Origin: Streptomyces sp. P9-A2
Lineage (GTDB): Bacteria; Actinomycetota; Actinomycetes; Streptomycetales; Streptomycetaceae
Direction of reading: 5' to 3'
Length of the DNA: 64,000 bases
Assembly: GCF_036634175.1 (NCBI RefSeq)
Contig: NZ_JAZIFX010000001.1
Span: 1,922,001 to 1,986,000 of the forward strand
A model generated the notes under the pieces. The model was not told the DNA's origin, ran no database searches, and saw only the letters and a program-made list of their open reading frames with translations. The translations under genes were made by a program, and so were the position numbers. This document shows, piece after piece, positions 1 through 8,792 of the stretch; position 1 is the stretch's first letter, and the number at the start of each line of letters is the position of its first letter.

Positions 1-750
1 GATCCGGCCGCCGACGTCGAGTGCCCGCACCGCGGCCGGGATCGCCCGCTCCAGCACGGAGAGCTCGCCGTTGACCTCGATGCGCAGGGCCTGGAAGGTG
101 CGCTTGGCAGGGTTGCCGCCGGTGCGCTTGGCGGCCTGCGGCAGCGCGTCCCGGATCAGCTCGACCAGGCGGGCGCTGGTGGTGAACGGCTCCTTCTCCC
201 GCTCGCGCACCACCGCGGCCACGATCCGCTTGGCCTGCTTCTCCTCGCCGTAGGCGCGCAGGATGCGGACGAGGTCGCCGGGCGGGTAGGTGTTGAGGAC
301 CTCTGCGGCGCTGATGCCGGCCGACTGGTCCATGCGCATGTCGAGCGGGGCGTCCTGGGCGTAGGCGAAGCCGCGGTCGGCCTCGTCGAGCTGCATGGAG
401 GACACGCCCAGGTCGAACAGGACGCCCTGCACACGCGGGACACCGAGCCGGTCGAGCACGTCGGGGAGTTCGTCGTAGACGGCGTGGACCAGGGTGGCTC
501 GCTCACCGAAGGGGGCGAGCCGCTCGCCGGACAGGCGCAGCGCCTCCTTGTCCCGGTCCAGGGCGATCAGTCGCGCCTCGGGGAACCGTGTCAGCAGGGC
601 CTCGCTGTGGCCGCCGAGGCCGAGGGTGCAGTCGACGGCCACGGCTCCCGGCCGCTCCAGGGCGGGCGCCAGCAGGTCCAGGCACCGCCGGAGCATCACC
701 GGGACGTGCCGGGTCTGCCCGCCCGTGTTCGCATGTGCTTCGCGCCCCAT
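1..750 (-). CDS. rsmH: 16S rRNA (cytosine-1402-N4)-methyltransferase RsmH (MraW), 3' end cut by window
   Basis: SAM-dependent enzyme that methylates N4 of C1402 in 16S rRNA in the ribosomal P site. Reading leftwards from ATG at 750 the frame stays open for 250 codons and leaves the window, so the C-terminus is missing (the family is about 310 residues). Seen: the SAM-binding stretch [15 protein letters not shown] near residues 40-54, [17 protein letters not shown], and the conserved tail [14 protein letters not shown]. In actinobacteria this gene starts the cluster that continues with ftsL, ftsI and mur genes, which would lie to the left. Identification is firm. Confidence 0.96.
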   Translation of the reverse strand, partial: MGREAHANTGGQTRHVPVMLRRCLDLLAPALERPGAVAVDCTLGLGGHSEALLTRFPEARLIALDRDKEALRLSGERLAPFGERATLVHAVYDELPDVLDRLGVPRVQGVLFDLGVSSMQLDEADRGFAYAQDAPLDMRMDQSAGISAAEVLNTYPPGDLVRILRAYGEEKQAKRIVAAVVREREKEPFTTSARLVELIRDALPQAAKRTGGNPAKRTFQALRIEVNGELSVLERAIPAAVRALDVGGRI

Positions 751-1180
751 GGGTTCTGGGCCCTCTTCTCAAGGTCCGGCGCGGCCGTGACGCACCGCCG
801 GGTCCCCGCCCCTCCCCCGGTGTGGACGGGGCGGCCGGCCGGCGCCGGAGGCGACAGCCGGCCGGGAACGGGAGGAGGCCGAGCCGTACGTACGCGCAGC
901 GCACGCGGGGGGATCTCCGGGACGCTGCCCGGTTCTCCGGGGGAAATCAGTGCAGCGGGGAGTCTCGCCTCCCGCTTCGCGTCACTTTAGTCCACGGTGT
1001 CGCCCGGTCAATCAACCGGCCTGCGCGGCGCGGCCCTCGGCACGAGGACAACCGCATCACAGGGAAGTCACTCGCACGAGGCGGCTCACACCATCCTTGT
1101 GGGTCATCTCACGCCAAAGACGGATGACGTTCTTTGTCCTGTCTCACAGCGAGCCCGGACGGTGGGTGCCCAGTAACGTC
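751..1180. other. Divergent intergenic region rsmH / carbonic anhydrase
   Basis: About 430 bases between two divergent genes. Apart from one sigma70-like sequence on the minus strand (listed separately) I see no conserved RNA, no tRNA and no convincing small gene. Open frames through it are GC-rich random frames. Confidence 0.6.
984..1011 (-). promoter_or_regulatory. Candidate promoter for rsmH
   Basis: On the minus strand TTGACC (1006-1011) is followed after 16 bases by TAAAGT (984-989), a fair match to the housekeeping -35/-10 consensus. It would give a leader of roughly 230 bases before the ATG at 750. This is pattern matching only. Confidence 0.35.
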
Positions 1181-1735
1181 ATGGCTATGACGACTTCTGC
1201 ATCGGTTCCCGCGAGCCCGGAAAGCGCGACAGTCGGCCAGGGCACGGTCACCGACCGCCTGGTGGACGCGAACGAGCAGTACGCCAACGCCTTCGCCGAT
1301 CCCGGGATGGACGCCCGCCCCGTCCTCCGTGTCGCCGTGGTGGCCTGCATGGACGCCCGGCTCGACCTGCACGCCGCGCTCGGCCTCGAGCTCGGTGACT
1401 GCCACACCGTCCGCAACGCCGGAGGCGTCGTCACCGACGACGTGATCCGGTCGCTGACCGTCAGCCAGCGGGCACTCGGCACCCGCAGTGTGGTGCTCAT
1501 CCACCACACCAACTGCGGCCTGGAGTCCATCACCGAGGAGTTCCGGCACGACCTGGAGATGGAGGTCGGCCAGCGTCCCGCCTGGGCCGTGGAGGCCTTC
1601 CGGGACGTGGACCAGGACGTACGGCAGTCGATGCAGCGGGTGCGCACCTCGCCGTTCCTGCCGTACACCGACGACGTGCGCGGATTCGTCTTCGACGTGA
1701 AGACCGGTCTGCTGCGTGAGATCGATCCCACCTGA
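1181..1735 (+). CDS. Beta-class carbonic anhydrase
   Basis: Zinc enzyme for reversible CO2 hydration. The protein has 184 residues. The zinc-binding beta-class signature is present: C-x-D-x-R in VACMDARLD (Cys about 56, Asp 58) and H-x-x-C in IHHTNCG about 55 residues later; the glycine-rich stretch NAGGVVTDD fits the family. The start is ATG at 1181, with a second in-frame ATG at 1187; neither has a strong ribosome site. It is a single gene, divergent from rsmH and separated from the next operon by a large inverted repeat. Its size matches the short actinobacterial subtype. Confidence 0.88.
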   Translation: MAMTTSASVPASPESATVGQGTVTDRLVDANEQYANAFADPGMDARPVLRVAVVACMDARLDLHAALGLELGDCHTVRNAGGVVTDDVIRSLTVSQRALGTRSVVLIHHTNCGLESITEEFRHDLEMEVGQRPAWAVEAFRDVDQDVRQSMQRVRTSPFLPYTDDVRGFVFDVKTGLLREIDPT

Positions 1736-2032
1736 CCCGCCGGCCCGCTCCGAGGCCGTCCTTCGCCGCGGGTTCGCGCGTCCGTTCTCCGGATGTCACC
1801 AGGTCGTACGACATTCATAAATGTCGTACGACCTGACATACCACCGCCAGTTGTCCACAGGCGAGTGACACGAATCGGTAACGGCGGCAAGAATGCGGGA
1901 GTGGTGCCGTGTGGAACCTTTCCCGCGCGGCGTCCGTGATTCGGGGTGGGCCGGTCCGCACAGCAAGGCGTCGGCCCGGACATTTGTGGCCCTCGTTCCT
2001 TCGGAGCGGGGGCAAAGGCCTAGGAGGGCCGG
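1736..2032. other. Intergenic region carbonic anhydrase / moxR
   Basis: About 300 bases holding the 1800-1835 inverted repeat and then the presumed promoter of the MoxR operon. GGAACC at 1913-1918 followed by CGTGAT at 1934-1939 faintly resembles an ECF (sigma-E type) promoter, but the spacing is short. A good ribosome site (AGGAGG, about 2022-2027) precedes the GTG at 2033. Confidence 0.45.
1800..1835. repeat. Perfect 16-bp inverted repeat made of two GTCGTACGAC palindromes
   Basis: Arms 1800-1815 and 1820-1835 are exact reverse complements around the 4-base spacer CATA. Each arm contains the self-complementary decamer GTCGTACGAC, so the site is both one large dyad and two small ones. It lies 65 bases after the carbonic anhydrase stop and about 200 before moxR. 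It could be a terminator hairpin or a double operator; there is no T tract and I know no regulator with this site. Confidence 0.8.
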
Positions 2033-3106
2033 GTGACGACCTATGAGGATCGTGCGAGCCATGGGGGCGCCCCCGACCGAGCGTATTCGAGGGTGGGGGA
2101 CGATCTGACCGCTGTGGTCGAGCGCGTGCGGGATTCGGTGGAGAGCGTGATCGAGGGCAAGCCCGAGGTCGTGCGGCTCTCGCTGACCGTGCTGCTCGCC
2201 GAGGGGCATCTGCTCATCGAGGATGTCCCGGGCGTCGGCAAGACGATGCTGGCCAAGGCGCTGGCGCGGTCCATCGACTGCTCGGTGCAACGCATCCAGT
2301 TCACACCGGATCTACTGCCGTCGGACATCACCGGTGTGTCCATCTGGGACCAGCAGCGCCGCGACTTCGAGTTCAAGCCGGGAGCCATCTTCGCGCAGGT
2401 GGTGATCGGCGACGAGATCAACCGCGCGTCGCCGAAGACACAGTCGGCGCTCCTGGAGTCGATGGAGGAGCGGCAGGTCACCATCGACGGCACGACCTAT
2501 GAACTGCCCAGCCCCTTCATGGTGGTGGCGACGCAGAACCCGGTCGAGATGGAGGGCACCTATCCGCTGCCGGAGGCCCAGCGCGACCGGTTCATGGCCC
2601 GCGTCTCGGTCGGCTATCCGAGCCCCGAGGCCGAGCTGGAAATGCTGGACGTGCACGGGGGCGTCTCCCCGCTGGAGGACCTCCAGCCGGTGGCGCACGC
2701 GCACGAGATCCTGAAGCTGATCGAGACGGTGCGCGCCGTCCATGTGGCCGAGCCGGTCCGCCGGTACGTGGTGGAGCTGGTCTCCGCCACCCGCACGCAC
2801 CCCGACCTCAGACTCGGCGCCTCCCCGCGCGCGACGCTGCACCTGCTGCGCGCCGCGAAGGCGGCCGCGGCGCTGAACGGCAGGGAGTACGCGCTGCCGG
2901 ACGACGTGCAGGCGCTCGCCGCGGCCGTCCTGGCGCACCGGCTGCTGCCCACCGCCCAGGCCCAGCTCAACCGCCGCACGGCCGAGCAGGTGGTGCAGGA
3001 GATCCTGCAGCACACGCCGGTACCGGCCGCAGCCCCGCAGGAGACCGGCATCGGCTTGGGCCGTGGCGGTCTCGGGTACGGCCGTCAGCAGCCGTGGAGG
3101 CTGTGA
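2033..3106 (+). CDS. MoxR-family AAA+ ATPase
   Basis: MoxR chaperone-like ATPase, 357 residues, predicted to remodel or activate partner proteins together with the DUF58 protein encoded next. Walker A is VPGVGKTML (residues about 65-73), Walker B VIGDEINRA, sensor 1 VVATQNPVEMEGTYPLPEAQ, and the RDRF arginine-finger region follows. The GTG at 2033 has AGGAGG six bases upstream. The stop overlaps the next start (TGATG), so translation is coupled. MoxR/DUF58/transglutaminase trios are widespread, but their substrates in actinobacteria are unknown. Confidence 0.93.
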   Translation: MTTYEDRASHGGAPDRAYSRVGDDLTAVVERVRDSVESVIEGKPEVVRLSLTVLLAEGHLLIEDVPGVGKTMLAKALARSIDCSVQRIQFTPDLLPSDITGVSIWDQQRRDFEFKPGAIFAQVVIGDEINRASPKTQSALLESMEERQVTIDGTTYELPSPFMVVATQNPVEMEGTYPLPEAQRDRFMARVSVGYPSPEAELEMLDVHGGVSPLEDLQPVAHAHEILKLIETVRAVHVAEPVRRYVVELVSATRTHPDLRLGASPRATLHLLRAAKAAAALNGREYALPDDVQALAAAVLAHRLLPTAQAQLNRRTAEQVVQEILQHTPVPAAAPQETGIGLGRGGLGYGRQQPWRL

Positions 3107-4470
3107 TGACGACCGCGGGATCGGTCCGCGCGGAGGGCGACCACAGCGACCGGGGCGGCCTGCGCACAGCCCTGGCCGGGCTGACCACCCGCGGGCGCTC
3201 CTTCCTGGCCGCCGGTGCGGCCGCCGCGGTCTGCGCCTATGTGCTCGGGCAGAGCGATCTGCTGCGGGTCGGGCTGCTGCTTGCGGTGCTGCCACTGGTG
3301 TGCGCGGGCGTGCTCCACCGGACCCGCTACCGGGTCGCCGGCAGCCGCCGGCTCTCCCCCTCGCGGGTACCGGCCGGCTCCGAGGCCCGGGTGCATCTGC
3401 GGATGGACAACGTGTCCCGGATGCCCACGGGTCTGCTGATGCTCCAGGACCGGGTGCCCTACGTGCTCGGGCCGCGGCCCCGGTTCGTGCTGGACCGGGT
3501 GGAGGCGGGTGGGCGCCGCGAAGTGTCCTACCGGGTCCGCTCCGACCTGCGCGGCCGCTATCCACTGGGCCCGCTGCAGCTGCGCCTGTCCGACCCGTTC
3601 GGGATGTGCGAACTGACCCGGTCCTTCTCCACGCACGACACGCTGACGGTGATCCCGCGCGTGGAGCCGCTGCCGCCGGTGCGGCTGAGCGGTGAGGCCG
3701 GGGGACACGGCGACGGGCGGCAGCGTTCGCTGGCGCTGGCCGGCGAGGACGACCTGATCCCGCGCGGCTACCGCTACGGCGACGATCTGCGCCGGGTGCA
3801 CTGGCGTTCCACCGCGCGCTACGGCGAGCTGATGGTGCGCCGCGAGGAGCAGCCGCAGCGGGCCCGGTGCTCGGTGCTGCTGGACACCCGCGCCATCGCC
3901 TACGACGGCGCGGGTCCGGACTCGGCGTTCGAGTGGGCGGTGTCGGGTGCGGCGTCCGTGCTGACGCACATGCTGGAGCGGGGTTTCTCGGTACGGCTGC
4001 TGACCGACACCGGCACGTCGGTGCCGGGCGAGGGCTCCGAGGGGTTCGCGGGCGCGAGCCAGGGGTCGGCGGACGTGGCCGGGCTGATGCTGGACACCCT
4101 CGCGGTGGTCGACCACTCCGACGGGGAGGGCCTGTCCCGGGCGTACGACATGGTCCGCGGTGGGAGCGAGGGGCTGCTGGTGGCCTTCCTCGGCGATCTC
4201 GACGAGGAGCAGGCGGCGGTGCTCGCCCGGATGCGGCAGCGCAGCCGGGGCGCGGTCGCCTTCCTCCTGGACAGCGGGGCCTGGCTGCGGGAACCGCCGG
4301 ACGTGCCCGGTCCGTCGGACGGTGGCGGGGAGTGGTCGCGGATGCTGCGCGAGGCCGGCTGGACGGTGGTGGGCGTGCCACGGGGCGCCTCCCTGGAGGA
4401 GCAGTGGCGGCTGGCGGACCGGGAGCGTTCCGGCCTGGTGGCCGCGAGCGGTGGGGAGGGAGCAGGGTGA
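3106..4470 (+). CDS. DUF58 domain membrane protein
   Basis: The protein has 454 residues. Two hydrophobic segments near residues 25-65 anchor it. Much of the remainder is the DUF58/VWA-like fold, recognised by PRGYRYGDDLRRVHWRSTAR near residues 220-240. It starts at ATG 3106, overlapping the MoxR stop; a longer in-frame start at 3094 would overlap moxR further. Its stop overlaps the next gene by four bases (GTGA). In related operons DUF58 proteins act with MoxR ATPases and a membrane transglutaminase, possibly on envelope proteins; that role is inferred. Confidence 0.9.
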   Translation: MTTAGSVRAEGDHSDRGGLRTALAGLTTRGRSFLAAGAAAAVCAYVLGQSDLLRVGLLLAVLPLVCAGVLHRTRYRVAGSRRLSPSRVPAGSEARVHLRMDNVSRMPTGLLMLQDRVPYVLGPRPRFVLDRVEAGGRREVSYRVRSDLRGRYPLGPLQLRLSDPFGMCELTRSFSTHDTLTVIPRVEPLPPVRLSGEAGGHGDGRQRSLALAGEDDLIPRGYRYGDDLRRVHWRSTARYGELMVRREEQPQRARCSVLLDTRAIAYDGAGPDSAFEWAVSGAASVLTHMLERGFSVRLLTDTGTSVPGEGSEGFAGASQGSADVAGLMLDTLAVVDHSDGEGLSRAYDMVRGGSEGLLVAFLGDLDEEQAAVLARMRQRSRGAVAFLLDSGAWLREPPDVPGPSDGGGEWSRMLREAGWTVVGVPRGASLEEQWRLADRERSGLVAASGGEGAG

Positions 4471-6869
4471 GTGGACGCCTGCGGCTGACGATTGCCTCGT
4501 GGGCGGCCACGCTGCTGGCCGCGTGCGCGCTGCTGCCACTGGTCGAGCCGCCCTCCTGGATCGTGCAGGCGGCCTTTCTGCTGGCGGTGCAGTCGGGCGT
4601 GGGCGCGCTGGCCCGGCGGGTGCCGCTGGCGCGTCCGCTGACGGTGGCGGCGCAGGCCCTTGTCGCGCTCATGCTGCTGACGCTGGTCTTCGCGCGTGAG
4701 CACGCGTTCGCCGGCCTGCTGCCGGGACCGGACGCGTTCCGCTTCTTCGCCGGACTGCTCGACCAGGGTGGGACGGACGTCGGCCGTTATGCGATACCGG
4801 CGCCGCTGTCCGAGGGCATCCGGCTGATGCTGATCGGTGGCGTCCTGGTGATCGGGCTCCTGGTGGACGCCCTCGCGGTGACCTTCCGCGGCGTGGCGCC
4901 GGCCGGTCTGCCGCTGCTCGCGCTGTACTCCGTCGCCGCGGGTCTGTCCGACGGCGGGGCCGACTGGCTGTGGTTCCTGCTGGCGGCGGCCGGTTATCTG
5001 ATGCTGCTGCTCGTGGAGGGGCGTGAGCGGCTCTCCCAGTGGGGGCGGGTCTTCGGCGGGGCGGCGCAGGGCTCGCCCGGCGGGCCGGGCGGGGCCCGTG
5101 CCCCGGTGCGCACCGGCCGGCGGATCGGGGTGCTCGCGGTGGGCGTCGCCCTGGTGGCGCCGCTCGCTCTGCCCACCATGAACGGCGGCCTGCTGGACCC
5201 GGCGGGTTCGGGGGTCGGCCCCGGCTCCGGCGGGGGTGGCACGATCTCCGCGGTGAACCCGCTGGTGTCACTGCGCGACTCGTTGAACGTGAACGAGGAC
5301 CGCCAGGTCCTGTCGGTGCGCTCCGAGGCGGAGAACGTCTCGGACCTGTATCTGCGCATCGTGTCCCTGGACGACTTCGACGGCACCACCTGGAAGCCGT
5401 CCAAGCGGTCCATCACCACGGTGCCCGACGGCGCCTTCCCCATCCCGGCCGGCCTCGGCCCGGACATCGAGCGCGAGGAGATCGGCACGACGATCTCGAC
5501 CGCCGACTGGTACAGGCAGGACTGGCTGCCGATGCCGTATCCGCCGAGCGGCGTGGACATCAGTGGCAACTGGCGCTACGAACCGGTCGGGATGACGCTG
5601 GTCGGCGACCACGGCCAGAACACCCGGGGGCTGACCTACCAGGTCAGCAGTCTGAACCTGCGGCCCACGGCGGAGCAGCTGGCCGACGCTCCGGCGCCGC
5701 CTGCCGCCCTGAAGCGGGACTACACCGAGCTGCCCGGCTCGCTGCCCGCGGTGGTGTCCCGGACCGCCCGCGAGGTCACCGAGGGGGCGACCAACGCGTA
5801 CGACCGAGCGGTCATGCTCCAGGAGTACTTCACCCTGAGGGGCGGCTTCGAGTACGACACCGAGGTCGATGTCGGCAGCGGCTCGGAGGCGATCGCCCGC
5901 TTCCTGAGGGACAAGGAGGGCTTCTGCGTCCACTTCTCCTTCGCCATGGCGTCGATGGCCCGCTCCCTGGACATACCCGCCCGGGTCGCGGTGGGCTTCG
6001 CGCCCGGCACCCCGCAGCCGAACGGCACGGTGGCGGTGGGGCTGCGGGACGCGCACGCCTGGCCCGAGCTGTACTTCGAGGGCGTGGGCTGGACCCGTTT
6101 CGAGCCGACGCCCACACGCGGTTCGGTGCCGGCCTACACCGTGCCGGACACCCCGGACAGCACACTGCCCGACCCGGCACGGCCGTCCGAGGCGGAGCCC
6201 TCGGAGCCCTCGTCCGCCCCGTCGCGGAGCGAGAGCTGCTCGGTGCGGCAGCAGCGGCTGGACGGCTGCGCGAGCGAGGCACCCCTGGCGACGCTGCCCA
6301 CGGGCGGCGACGGGCCGAAGTGGTACCTGGTCCTGGCATGGACGCTGGGCGGTCTCGCCGTCCTGGTACTGCCGCTGGCACCGATGCTGTGGCGACTGCG
6401 GACCCGTTCGGTGCGCCTGGGCGCGCACGGCCGGTCCGAGGCCGGCACGGCGGCGCACACCCTGGCCGTCTGGGACGAGCTGACGGACACGGCGTGGGAC
6501 GTCGGCATCTCCCCGGACGAGTCGCTGACTCCACGCAGGGCGGCGGCCCGGATCGGCCTGCTCGGCCGGCTCGGCCCGGACGCCGCGGCCTCGGTGCACC
6601 GGGTGGCGGATGCCGTGGAGCAGGTCCTCTACGCGCCGCGGCCGCGCCCGACGGCGGGCCTCACGGACGATGTGCGCCGGGCGGCGGCCGGACTGAGGTC
6701 CGGAGCCGGCCGGGGCATGCGGCTGCGCGCGCTGCTCCTGCCGCGTTCCACGGTGCGGATGGTGTGGGCGCTGTCGGCCCGGTGGGCCGCGGTCCGCAAC
6801 CGTGTCCTCGCCCTGCGTCCGGCATGGCGCAGACCCACGTGGCGCAGACCCTCCCGGCAGCAGGGGTGA
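4467..6869 (+). CDS. Membrane transglutaminase-like protein (DUF3488 / TgpA type)
   Basis: The protein has 800 residues. About six N-terminal membrane helices (residues 5-220) precede a large extracytoplasmic part carrying the transglutaminase core: Cys in EGFCVHFSFAMASM (about 487), His in RDAHAWPEL (about 530), then WTRFEPTPTRG, where Glu takes the place of the Asp seen in Pseudomonas TgpA. A Ser/Glu/Pro-rich stretch follows, then another membrane helix (about 620-645), and a cytoplasmic DUF4129-like tail rich in Arg. The GTG start lies inside the DUF58 stop overlap. It may crosslink or cleave envelope proteins; the substrate is unknown. Confidence 0.9.
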   Translation: MSGRLRLTIASWAATLLAACALLPLVEPPSWIVQAAFLLAVQSGVGALARRVPLARPLTVAAQALVALMLLTLVFAREHAFAGLLPGPDAFRFFAGLLDQGGTDVGRYAIPAPLSEGIRLMLIGGVLVIGLLVDALAVTFRGVAPAGLPLLALYSVAAGLSDGGADWLWFLLAAAGYLMLLLVEGRERLSQWGRVFGGAAQGSPGGPGGARAPVRTGRRIGVLAVGVALVAPLALPTMNGGLLDPAGSGVGPGSGGGGTISAVNPLVSLRDSLNVNEDRQVLSVRSEAENVSDLYLRIVSLDDFDGTTWKPSKRSITTVPDGAFPIPAGLGPDIEREEIGTTISTADWYRQDWLPMPYPPSGVDISGNWRYEPVGMTLVGDHGQNTRGLTYQVSSLNLRPTAEQLADAPAPPAALKRDYTELPGSLPAVVSRTAREVTEGATNAYDRAVMLQEYFTLRGGFEYDTEVDVGSGSEAIARFLRDKEGFCVHFSFAMASMARSLDIPARVAVGFAPGTPQPNGTVAVGLRDAHAWPELYFEGVGWTRFEPTPTRGSVPAYTVPDTPDSTLPDPARPSEAEPSEPSSAPSRSESCSVRQQRLDGCASEAPLATLPTGGDGPKWYLVLAWTLGGLAVLVLPLAPMLWRLRTRSVRLGAHGRSEAGTAAHTLAVWDELTDTAWDVGISPDESLTPRRAAARIGLLGRLGPDAAASVHRVADAVEQVLYAPRPRPTAGLTDDVRRAAAGLRSGAGRGMRLRALLLPRSTVRMVWALSARWAAVRNRVLALRPAWRRPTWRRPSRQQG

Positions 6870-6963
6870 CGGGGCGGGTCCGGGCCGACCGGCACCGGGA
6901 CCAGGACCGGACCCGGCCAGGCGGATGACCCCGGCCGAGCAGGGTCACGGTGCGGAGCAGGGA

Positions 6964-7000
6964 TGGGGGGCAGGACGGCCGGAAGTCGTCCTGCCCCCCA
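6964..7000 (+). terminator. Strong hairpin after the moxR operon
   Basis: Arms 6964-6976 and 6988-7000 are perfect 13-base complements (TGGGGGGCAGGAC and its partner) with an 11-base loop. It lies about 95 bases past the transglutaminase stop and fits a factor-independent terminator without a clear T tract, as is usual in Streptomyces. Confidence 0.7.
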
Positions 7001-7048
7001 CCCCTTCGTACCGCTCCTCGCCATGACCGGCGCCCGGCGCCGGCCCGA

Positions 7049-7111
7049 GTACGGACATGCGTCAGGGGGCGACCACCGAGCCGGTGGTCGCCCCCTGACG
7101 CATGTCCGTAC
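7049..7111. terminator. Perfect 30-bp inverted repeat with 3-base loop, between convergent genes
   Basis: Arms 7049-7078 and 7082-7111 are exact reverse complements over 30 bases with only AGC between them. It stands between the transglutaminase (plus) and DUF3040 (minus) genes, so a bidirectional terminator is the simplest reading. The arm is much longer than termination needs, and it is the second hairpin in this gap. Confidence 0.75.
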
Positions 7112-7138
7112 AACAGGTCCTGAAGTGGTGTGGGGGAG

Positions 7139-7549
7139 CTACTGCCCGCCGCCCTGTTCGTCGCGGCGGCGCTGCCAGCGCTCCTCTATGCGGTTCATCA
7201 CAGAGCGCCGCTGCCTGCCCTGCCGGCCGGACTGCGGCACGCCGGTGGAGCCGACGTCGGCCGCCTGCTCACCGGGCTTGGGCGCCTTGCGCCAGCCGGT
7301 CACCCCGAGCACCGCGCAGCCCAGCATGACGAGGAAGCCCACCACGCTGAGCCAGACCTGCTGGGCGACCATTCCGGCCATGAGGAGCGCAATACCTACG
7401 AGGAAGCCCACGACCGCCTGGTAGACCCGCCGACGGGTGTACGTACGCAGGCCACTTCCCTCGAGCGCCGACGCGAACTTGGGATCTTCGGCGTACAGCG
7501 CTCGCTCCATTTGCTCGAGCATGCGCTGCTCGTGCTCCGAGAGCGGCAC
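7139..7549 (-). CDS. DUF3040 small membrane protein
   Basis: The protein has 136 residues. The N-terminal signature PLSEHEQRMLEQMERAL followed by DPKFASAL is diagnostic of DUF3040. Two membrane helices follow (about residues 45-85), then a basic tail. GTG at 7549 is chosen because AGGAGG lies just upstream and the signature begins there; the open frame extends further without family similarity. DUF3040 proteins are small actinobacterial membrane proteins of unknown function, often next to division and wall genes, as here. Confidence 0.88.
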   Translation of the reverse strand: MPLSEHEQRMLEQMERALYAEDPKFASALEGSGLRTYTRRRVYQAVVGFLVGIALLMAGMVAQQVWLSVVGFLVMLGCAVLGVTGWRKAPKPGEQAADVGSTGVPQSGRQGRQRRSVMNRIEERWQRRRDEQGGGQ

Positions 7550-7802
7550 GGCGTCCTCCTCATCGTGCAGTCGCCGGGGCGACCCGGGGGGTCCCTTCAG
7601 GATAGGCAGGGATTCGCCCCCATGAAACCCGCCCCTCTGCGCCAATTGGCCGACCGGCACCCGCCATGGGCGTCCTGACCCTCTCGAGGCTTCTCATTCC
7701 CCGACGGCCAGGCCGTCATGCCGGACGGTCTCCCTCGATCATACGGTGCCCAGCCGCCATTCGGGGGGCCCGGGGCGGACTCCGCGCATCGTGCGACCGA
7801 CG

Positions 7803-7828
7803 GACGCGTCGCTGATCAGCGACGCGTC
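7803..7828. repeat. 26-bp perfect palindrome
   Basis: The 26 bases read the same on both strands, with GACGCGTC at each end and TGATCA in the centre. It lies 13 bases past the methyltransferase stop (minus strand) and upstream of DUF3040, so it may terminate the former or act as an operator for the latter. It has no loop, which is unusual for a terminator. Confidence 0.7.
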
Positions 7829-7840
7829 ACAGGCGGCTGC

Positions 7841-8611
7841 TCAGGCCTCTTCGGCCCCCGGTGCCTCACCGAGCACATGGAGCTGGGTGGCCACCGAGTG
7901 GAAGGCCGCGTTTTCGGCCGCCGCGGCCTCCAGCTTCAGCAGCGCGTCGAGGGCTCCGGGTTCGGTGTCCACCAGCCCGCCGGGGACGAGGTCGGCGAAG
8001 ACCCGCACCCCGTGCACGGCGCCGACCCGCAGCCCCGCTCCCTCGACCAGACCGCTGAGCTGGTCGGCGGTGAAGCGGTGCGGCACGGGATCGCCGGTGC
8101 CCCATCGGCCGTTCGGGTCGTCGAGCGCCTGCCGGGCCTCCTTGAAGTGACCGGCGAGGGCGCGGGAGAGCACGGCGCCACCGAGGCCGGCGGCGAGCAG
8201 ACTGAGGAAGCCTTCGGGGCGCAGGGCGGCCACCGTGTTGCGCACGCCCTCGGCCGGGTCGTCGACGTACTCCAGGACTCCGTGGCACAGCACCACGTCG
8301 TAGCCGCCGCGCTCGGCGACGTCGAAGAGGCCGTGGGCGTCGCCCTGGACGCCGCGGACCCGGTCGGCGACATCGGCCTCGGCGGCGCGGCGTTCCAGGG
8401 CGAACAGCGCGTCGGGGCTGGGGTCGACGACGGTGACCCGGTGGCCGAGGCGGGCCACGGGCACGGCGAAGTTGCCGCTGCCGCCACCGGTGTCGAGGAC
8501 GTCCAGCGCCGGCCGTCCCGTGGCCTTGACCCGGCGCTCCAGGGCGTCCTGGAGGACCTCCCAGACCACGGCGGTACGGAGAGCGGCGCGGGGGCGCAGG
8601 GTGTCCGACAC
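7841..8611 (-). CDS. SAM-dependent methyltransferase (class I, UbiE-like)
   Basis: The protein has 256 residues. SAM motif I is LDTGGGSGNFAVPVARLG (residues about 38-55), motif II VVDPSPDALFALE, and VLCHGVLEYVDDP matches the motif IV region of small-molecule methyltransferases. GTG at 8611 has GAGGAG nine bases upstream; the longer frame to 8884 has no similarity to the family. It is in line with DUF3040 and the HEPN gene but with gaps, so operon membership is uncertain. The substrate is unknown. Confidence 0.87.
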   Translation of the reverse strand: MSDTLRPRAALRTAVVWEVLQDALERRVKATGRPALDVLDTGGGSGNFAVPVARLGHRVTVVDPSPDALFALERRAAEADVADRVRGVQGDAHGLFDVAERGGYDVVLCHGVLEYVDDPAEGVRNTVAALRPEGFLSLLAAGLGGAVLSRALAGHFKEARQALDDPNGRWGTGDPVPHRFTADQLSGLVEGAGLRVGAVHGVRVFADLVPGGLVDTEPGALDALLKLEAAAAENAAFHSVATQLHVLGEAPGAEEA

Positions 8612-8792
8612 GGCAGTTGACTCCTCGGCGCGGCACCGCCTCGTTGACGGCGGAGCGATCGGGCGGCCTCCCCGGCCCGGACAAGGGAACGCGGAGGCTT
8701 CAGGCGTCTTCCACCCTATTGCCTGCGCCGCATTGCCCGCGCCGCGCTGCCCCGCCACCGCCGGGCGGGGCAGCGCGGGGCCGGGAGAGCGC

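Noticed and set aside
2312..4672. A 786-residue minus-strand frame over moxR and DUF58
   Set aside because: Arg/Pro-rich antisense frame typical of high-GC DNA; the plus-strand genes have clear motifs and coupled starts.
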